Shown: piece by piece, positions 58,550-64,000 of the stretch
Position numbering within the stretch: the stretch's first letter is position 1
Layout: every line of letters begins with the position of its first letter
Assembly: GCA_032622095.1 (NCBI GenBank)
Contig: CP136061.1
Location: 87,476,983 to 87,540,982 of the forward strand
Direction of reading: 5' to 3'
Source: Siphonodentalium dalli
Lineage: Eukaryota; Mollusca; Scaphopoda; Gadilida; Siphonodentaliidae
DNA: 64,000 nt
Position numbers and translations under genes: made by a program
The notes under the pieces: generated by a model
Told to the model about the DNA's origin: nothing
What the model saw: the letters and a program-made list of their open reading frames with translations, nothing else
Database searches by the model: none

Positions 58550-58915
58550 TTTAAGAAAATAGATTGAAAGTTTGTGCTGCCTTCAATTCGGTCTCTGATG
58601 CTGGATAATATATCATCTGGTTGAGTATTGAAATTATTAGCAAACGATTTCCAGCAAATTACATGTTTACATTCCCAGTGAAAGACATGTTAGTCATTAT
58701 GACGAAATCGTGGTCATTTTGACTGACCAATTGTAGTCCAATGGCCAAATTAGTCTTACTATTTTGACTAACAATTTCTTAATCGTTACGACTAACATCA
58801 CCCTAGTCATTGTGACTAAATGTTTGACTTAGTCATTATGACTAAGCTAAGTTAGTCACCATGTGGACTAACAGTTGACTAATAAGTTAGTCATATTGAC
58901 TAATTCTTTTCTTCA
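58550..58915. repeat. Second copy of the TTAGTCA/TGACTAA repeat
   Basis: Matches 17941-18310, with the same closing cluster of TAGTCAT/ATGACTA words at 58688-58905. It starts 27 bp downstream of the stop codon of the cysteine-rich gene, so it probably lies in its 3' untranslated region. Confidence 0.7.
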
Positions 58916-58941
58916 GTGTATGGCAACATTGTTTGTGTTCG

Positions 58942-59470
58942 TTACTCGACTATCGACGGTTTTACTCCCATTCCCCTTGAATAAGTCTTCTTCTGACACT
59001 GTGTGCCGGTATCTGTGCTTTCTCCAGTACATCGTGCCCAACAGACCGGGCCCACACCGACATAACCAGTATTACAGGGAGGATAACACAGAGCGACTTG
59101 CCGTTCTTCGCCTTTACCACACACCATTGGCTTTCCGATTCCCCGTGTATTAGACTGTTTTGCGTAGATATGTGGGTTTTTCCTGCACGTACACCCGTCG
59201 TTATGGTACCCTTCCTTGCAATTTCCACCGCACTGTCGCCGTTTTCCGCAAACGTTGTACCAGGGCCCTCCACAGAGCCCGCATTTATCGTGCCACGGAC
59301 AGTTACCGACGTCCCTGCTGTAGATGTGGGCATCGCGCCGGCATAGGGCTCCATCATCTTGGTATCCCGGTTTGCAAGACGCCCAGCATACAGGACCTAA
59401 GCCACTGTAACCATTGCGACATTTAGGGTAACACAGCGCTCCGCTTTTCTCTGTTCCATCTGGACAGAAT
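58942..59470 (-). CDS. Cysteine-rich repeat protein, terminal exon
   Basis: The exon begins after TTTCTCCAG and supplies one base, then 175 codons, and ends at TAA (58942-58944). It holds two copies of a module with the pattern ALCYPxCxxGYxGxGPVCWAxC (CRNGYSGLGPVCWASC near residue 20; CNTGYVGVGPVCWARC near residue 125). Between them is a 24-residue Cys/Gly-rich stretch (CGLCGG..CGKRRQCGGNC, then GYHNDGCTC). The module tail reads YSRGMG or NTRGIG. The even, dense cysteines imply an extracellular disulfide-rich protein. No named family is recognised. The phase matches exon 61177-61366. Confidence 0.8.
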
Positions 59471-61176
59471 CTGGAGAAATCAGTAAAAATTAATATTAAA
59501 CGTTCCCCATTCCAGTTGACACAGAATTACGATATCATAAGATCTGGTAAGATATGAATTATTCTAGGATAGAGAAGTATGTATTATTACTGAGAGCTTT
59601 CCGATGAATGGCAACAAGCCATATTTCCGACTAAATCCTGAAAAATTACCCATAATTCTGCTGTGGTGAAGGAGTCGATTATTTAGGGCATTACTGTATA
59701 TGTATATATTTTATTGCCTCCTCGTGGGAGAGTAGATATTTACATGGGTTATAATACATATTTAAATATACAGTTTAACAAGATTGGTAACACCGTTTCT
59801 GAGATAGTCCATGTATTATCAGAATCATTTTGATAGCATTCTGACACACACAAGAGTACATGTTCGTGTATTTATGAAAAACGCTGGAAAACATTGTCCG
59901 AATTGGTCTTTGTGATCATATTACATATATATAGCAAGAAGATACTTGTGTCTATGATGACCAAGTCCAATATATCGTAGATATGTTCGGGATTTTTGGC
60001 GATCGGACGTCCGTATCAGTTGATAATGTGGTTAGAATGTAGGGTCGTTTCATAGACTGTATATAAGGTCTATGTAACTATATACCAAAAATCAAAACGC
60101 AGAACAGAGAGGACTTCAAATAAGCCAATGACTTGTTGCCTAATCCCATTTTTTCTTTTTTCTAAATTTGTATCACACTGAAGTGATGTACGTTTTCATG
60201 TCTTTCTAGATTAAAACATCGTATATACAATTCGTATTTGCTATTCTATAAATTAACTATGTTTGTTCGAGTGAAACGAGTTAAAATATAAGCATAATCT
60301 TAACTTTACGGTCAATAATGAAAAAAAAACTCGGATCAAACCCATATTTGAACTCGATCTGTATATCTGGATAACGTTATCACAATGTTGGGATCATATG
60401 TAACCTTATCAAAATTTGGAGATTATAGATAACTTTATAAAATATTTGGGAATCTGTGTAACTATATATCACAATTTCGTGAGTCTTTGTACTAACTGTA
60501 TTACCATTTTGGAAACGTGGATAACTTAAAAAACATTTTTGTGATCCTATGTAACTTTATCGTAACGAGAGGCCGATCACGATCGGCAGATGTTTAACCC
60601 ATACCTTGGCGATAGTGATTAGCTATTTTCAGCTTGGAATCTAAAATCCATAACATTCCATGTTAATCTTCAAAGATTAGAACAATTTTTGTTTTAGATA
60701 GGCCCATAACCCCTGTTAAAAAAATCGGACCAAACCCATATTCGAATTCTGTCTGTATTATGGGCTGAGAAACGCACATACCAAATTTGATTTCAGATAT
60801 ATTTTTTATTGCAACATGCGTGAATTCTAAGTCGAAGAAGGGCCATAACTCCATAAAAAACTCAGATCAAACCCATATTTGAACTCGATCTGTATTTTGG
60901 CCTGAGAAATCCATATACAAAATTAGGTTCCGATTGAATAGAAAATGTTTGAGTTATCGCATTATGCATAAAGTGTCCACGGACAGACGGACAGACGGAC
61001 AGACAGACAGACATACAGACAGACAGACAGACGGACGGACGGACGGACGAACGAACGAACGACGAGTGGTCAATTCGGACGACGACACTATGTGTACCAT
61101 ACCACGGTATGGGTACACATAAAAACACATATAAACCCGTGAGAATGACACATTCATCGCAGTAACGTGTACTCAC
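59471..61176 (-). other. Intron of the cysteine-rich gene
   Basis: GT..AG intron of 1,706 bp (GTGAGTACAC..TTTCTCCAG). Contains the dispersed repeat also found at 31960-32100 (here 60175-60310), a decayed GATCAAACCCATATTTGAAC repeat (60300-60930), a GACA/GACG microsatellite (60978-61060) and a palindrome GTGTACCATACCACGGTATG, GGTACAC. Confidence 0.75.
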
Positions 61177-61366
61177 CTCAGAACTTTCCCAGCGCCCCGC
61201 GTGTGTGTTTTCTTCGTGCAGACGGCGCCTATATCTGTCGTCAGGGGAGGACATTCTGCCCAACAGACCGTAGCGACCCCTTTATATCCAGCTTTACATG
61301 GCTTGTAACAGTAACCAGTCTGAAGGTCAGAGTATTTCTCTCCGCAACGATCAGCAATAACACAGG
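61177..61366 (-). CDS. Cysteine-rich repeat protein, penultimate exon
   Basis: 190 bp, acceptor CATGTTTCAG, donor CTGAG|GTGAGT. Translation: CVIADRCGEKYSDLQTGYCY, then KPCKAGYKGVATVCWAEC and a TDIGAVCTKKTHTRGAGKVL end. This is one complete copy of the CY..C..GY.G...VCW..C module. The two trailing bases AG plus A from the next exon give arginine (KVL-R-FCPDG), restoring the frame without a stop. It enters with two bases, so an upstream exon ending in one base, probably with the signal peptide, must exist above 61366. It was not found. Confidence 0.8.
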
Positions 61367-61645
61367 CTGAAACATGTCGAATGTCAAACATTAAGGGTGA
61401 ATACACACATGCATGTAATCCCTGTAAATGTCGTGTATTTGTCGTTTTACATGGATCATCCAGACCATGTAATATGTGTCCGCTGACAACCCAATATGTT
61501 TGACCACAGTGAGTCAAGCTCTGCACTTGAAGAGAGCCTTTGACTGAACGAAGTCGTCAGGCCGCTTAAAATAATTGTTCGCACGATAACCCAAATGTTG
61601 GACTTACTGTTTAAATCATTGTCAGTCTTCTCTTGATTTTTATAC
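61367..61645 (-). other. Upstream intron of the cysteine-rich gene
   Basis: No further exon identified. Confidence 0.4.
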
Positions 61646-61818
61646 CAGTGGTGGCCCCAGGATTTCCCCAACGCAGGGGCTATGATCCCCAACATGGGGG
61701 GGGGGGGCTATATTATCCCGGAAGCTACCGGACTGACCATTGCATATTTCCTCGACGGGTGGGGTGGGGGCATGCAGCACCCTGAGTCCTGACACCCCCA
61801 CCCACGAAGCCACTCCTG
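61646..61818. mobile_element. Short hAT-like MITE
   Basis: Left CAGTGGTGGC and right inverse GCCACTCCTG; the flanks TTTTATAC / ATTTATAA share 6 of 8 bases. G- and C-rich interior with a 10-G run. Confidence 0.6.
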
Positions 61819-63043
61819 ATTTATAAATATTGTAGTTGACAGTCATTTCTGTCGTGTCTGTTTGCTACGAGTGATTAATCTAATATTCAGCAATTTATGC
61901 TATTCATATAATTTTGAACATAGTATTACAACTTTAAATTTGAGAGTACAGAAGGTGGTGTTGCTGTGTGTCTTCATTCGGGGAAAAGGGTTGTCTGGCT
62001 CTACGAGTTCCCAACTACGTCACCTTTCCTCTCTTGTGTTATATATGTATAAGCAAAATTTACAACTATGGAATATTTAAGTTAAACATATTGTACATTC
62101 ATGCCCAGATAATTCCTGATACATTCAACTAAATCCCTTAGTTATTCGAAGCTTTCTAGAACCAGCTCCCTCCCCCAATCATGGATTATTGTCCAAAATA
62201 TTATAATTAAAGCGTGTACAAGCTAAAATTGTGACAGTTAGGAACTTGTTCAACCTTTGGTTTGAGAAACATATAATGTTATGTAAATTCTGGGTGAAAA
62301 ATGGGGAGGGGTGTCACTCTTTTTACTTTCAACGCTGTACATGCATTAATTTTTTGGCGCTGTAATGGATATTTGCATGGAAATCCCAATCGAATGTTAT
62401 CACATGAGCTCGCTCTGAAACTATCCGAGGATTCTCAACGAACCGATATTGTCTGTCTTAATTTTCAAATGCCTGTTATTCAAGGCATGAGAGCACCATA
62501 TCGGATTGATAATGGGACATTAAACTCTCGTGTATCACAATCGCCATAAAAGAGCTTCAAATTCTGCACATTTGATTTTTATTTTGGAAGACCATGAAAT
62601 GACGAGAAACAAATCAAGAATAAAATCGACGGACTCAAATCCACTTTTCGAAATGAATTAAAACTCGTGAAAAACAGCAACAGATATCAGACAGGATTTA
62701 TTCATTTCGGCATCCATGAAAGAATTTAATATTGGCCTGAAATTTATTAATAGCAGTTTGTTTGATAATGGCTTATAACTGCTCACTTGTCTCGCCTGTT
62801 GAAATTGTCCGATCGCGCGCAGGCGACAAATGCTATCAATGATTAGTGTGACCATGTAAAATACATGGATTTTACATACATAAATGACATGTATGTGCAT
62901 GTGTATCCACCCTAACGTTACTCAATCCGAATTAACGCTCCTAAATTATTATTTCTTTGGCTTCGGAGGTAAAACATATTTGATTCGAGTCGAGGAAACC
63001 ACCCATCAAAGCTCAGAGGCATCACAAAAATATAGAAATCGAG
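61819..63043. other. No gene recognised
   Basis: AT-rich. An 82-codon frame at 62301-62549 and others lack family features or splice sites. Probably upstream intron or flank of the cysteine-rich gene. Confidence 0.4.
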
Positions 63044-64000
63044 GCATAGCACCAGGCATCACCATAATATAGAACTCGAGGCGTAGAACAAGGCATCACC
63101 ATAATATAGAACTCGAGGCGTAGAACCAGGCATCATCATAATATAGAACTCGAGACGTAGAACAAGGCATCACCATACTATAGAACTCGAGGTATAGAAC
63201 AAGGCATCACCATACTATAGAACTATAGAGGCATAGAACAAAGCATCACCATAATATAGAACTCGAGGCGTAGCACCAGGCATCACCATAATATAGAACT
63301 CGAGGCGTAGCACCAGGCATCACCATAATATAGAACTCGAGGCGTAGAACAAGGCATCACCATACTATAGAACTATAGAGGCATAGAACAAAGCATCACC
63401 ATAATATAGAACTCGAGGCGTAGCACCAGGCATCACCATAATATAGAACTCGAGGCGTAGCACCAGGCATCACCATAATATAGAACTCGAGGCGTAGAAC
63501 AAGGCATCATAATAATATAGAACTCGAGGTATAGAACAAGGCATCACCATAATATAGAACTCGAGGCGTAGAACAAGGCATCACCATACTATAGAGCTCG
63601 AGGTATAGAACAAGGCATCACCATAATATAGAACTCGAGGCGTAGCACCAGGCATCACCATAATATAGAACTCGAGGCGTAGAACAAGGCATCACAATAA
63701 TATAGAACTCGAGGTATAGAACAAGGCATCACCATAATATAGAACTCGAGGCGTAGAACAAGGCATCACCATACTATAGAGCTCGAGGTATAGAACAAGG
63801 CATCACCATACTATAGAACTATAGAGGCATAGAGCAAGGCATCACCATACTATAGAGCTCGGGGTATAGAACAAGGCATCACCATACTATAGAACTATAG
63901 AGGCATAGAACAAGGCATCACCATACTATAGAACTCGAGGTATAGAACAAGGCATCACCATACTATAGAACTATAGAGGCATAGAGCAAGGCATCACCAT
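63044..64000. repeat. 37-bp minisatellite, about 26 copies, runs off the window
   Basis: The unit is CATCACCATAATATAGAACT followed by CGAGGCGTAGAACAAGG. Two subtypes alternate: one with ACTCGAGG, the other with ACTATAGAGG. Array end not reached. Confidence 0.95.

Noticed and set aside
58962-59357. 131-codon minus-strand frame overlapping the cysteine-rich exon
   Set aside because: It is the same DNA in another frame. The cysteine-module frame is supported by repeated motifs and splice phase; this one by nothing.

Overview
This is a eukaryotic, AT-rich, gene-poor and extremely repeat-rich window. There are no operons, ribosome binding sites or long host ORFs. The host genes that can be supported are split into short exons with GT/AG borders and long introns. 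The repeats (CR1/Jockey-like LINEs, foldback elements, short elements with the ends ACTAGCAGG.., many minisatellites) and the F-type (fucolectin) lectin exons suggest a marine lophotrochozoan, most probably a mollusc. That placement is inference; no diagnostic single-copy gene is present.

Host genes. (1) Plus strand, 20469-43729: three exons of a secreted lectin-type protein. A PAN/apple-like exon lies at 20469-20749, and the two halves of a fucolectin/tachylectin-4/pentraxin-1 (F-type lectin) domain lie at 34134-34370 and 43512-43729, the last ending in a stop codon. The exon 2/exon 3 junction is in perfect phase. The exon 1/exon 2 junction is out of phase with the strongest donor, so another exon or a donor 4 nt downstream is needed. 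The first exon was not found. (2) Minus strand, 61366-58942: the last two exons of a cysteine-rich repeat protein with three CY..C..GY.G...VCW..C modules, phase-consistent across a 1.7 kb intron. (3) Plus strand, 53050-53078: a candidate first coding exon (M-A-A-P-S-G-Q-D-K) with a perfect TISU/YY1-type start context and a GTAAGT donor, directly beside a 2.1 kb satellite.

Mobile DNA by region. 1-5.2 kb: foldback element end and two long repeats (R-A, R-B), with a MITE (2299-2814) nested between 9-bp target duplications. 7.8-9.8 kb: duplicated CCAAT-containing blocks. 10.2-13.7 kb: more ACTAGCAGG-ended elements. 13.7-17.9 kb: a 5'-truncated LINE (LINE-A, 13941-17405) flanked by a 9-bp duplication and inserted into an older LINE (LINE-B). 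18.3-20.1 kb: another ACTAG element and a 37-bp minisatellite. 21.3-24.0 kb: a pair of ~530-bp direct repeats resembling LTRs. 25.0-27.9 kb: a composite element with ~40-bp inverted ends. 29.8-34.0 kb: nested hAT-like MITEs. 34.8-36.0 kb: 43-bp satellite and CA repeats. 37.2-41.0 kb: LINE 3' fragment and repeat R-D. 45.6-46.4 kb: an 819-bp foldback. 48.8-49.2 kb: a TTAA-flanked foldback MITE. 50.8-53.0 kb: about 95 copies of a 22-bp satellite. 53.5-55.3 kb: inverted repeat interrupted by a tRNA-derived SINE. 57.0-57.5 kb: second foldback copy. 63.0-64.0 kb: a 37-bp minisatellite running off the end.

The lectin gene's introns hold most of the repeat insertions. The genes do not form a visible pathway. 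The lectin and the cysteine-rich protein both look extracellular (disulfide-rich), but any link between them is unproven.
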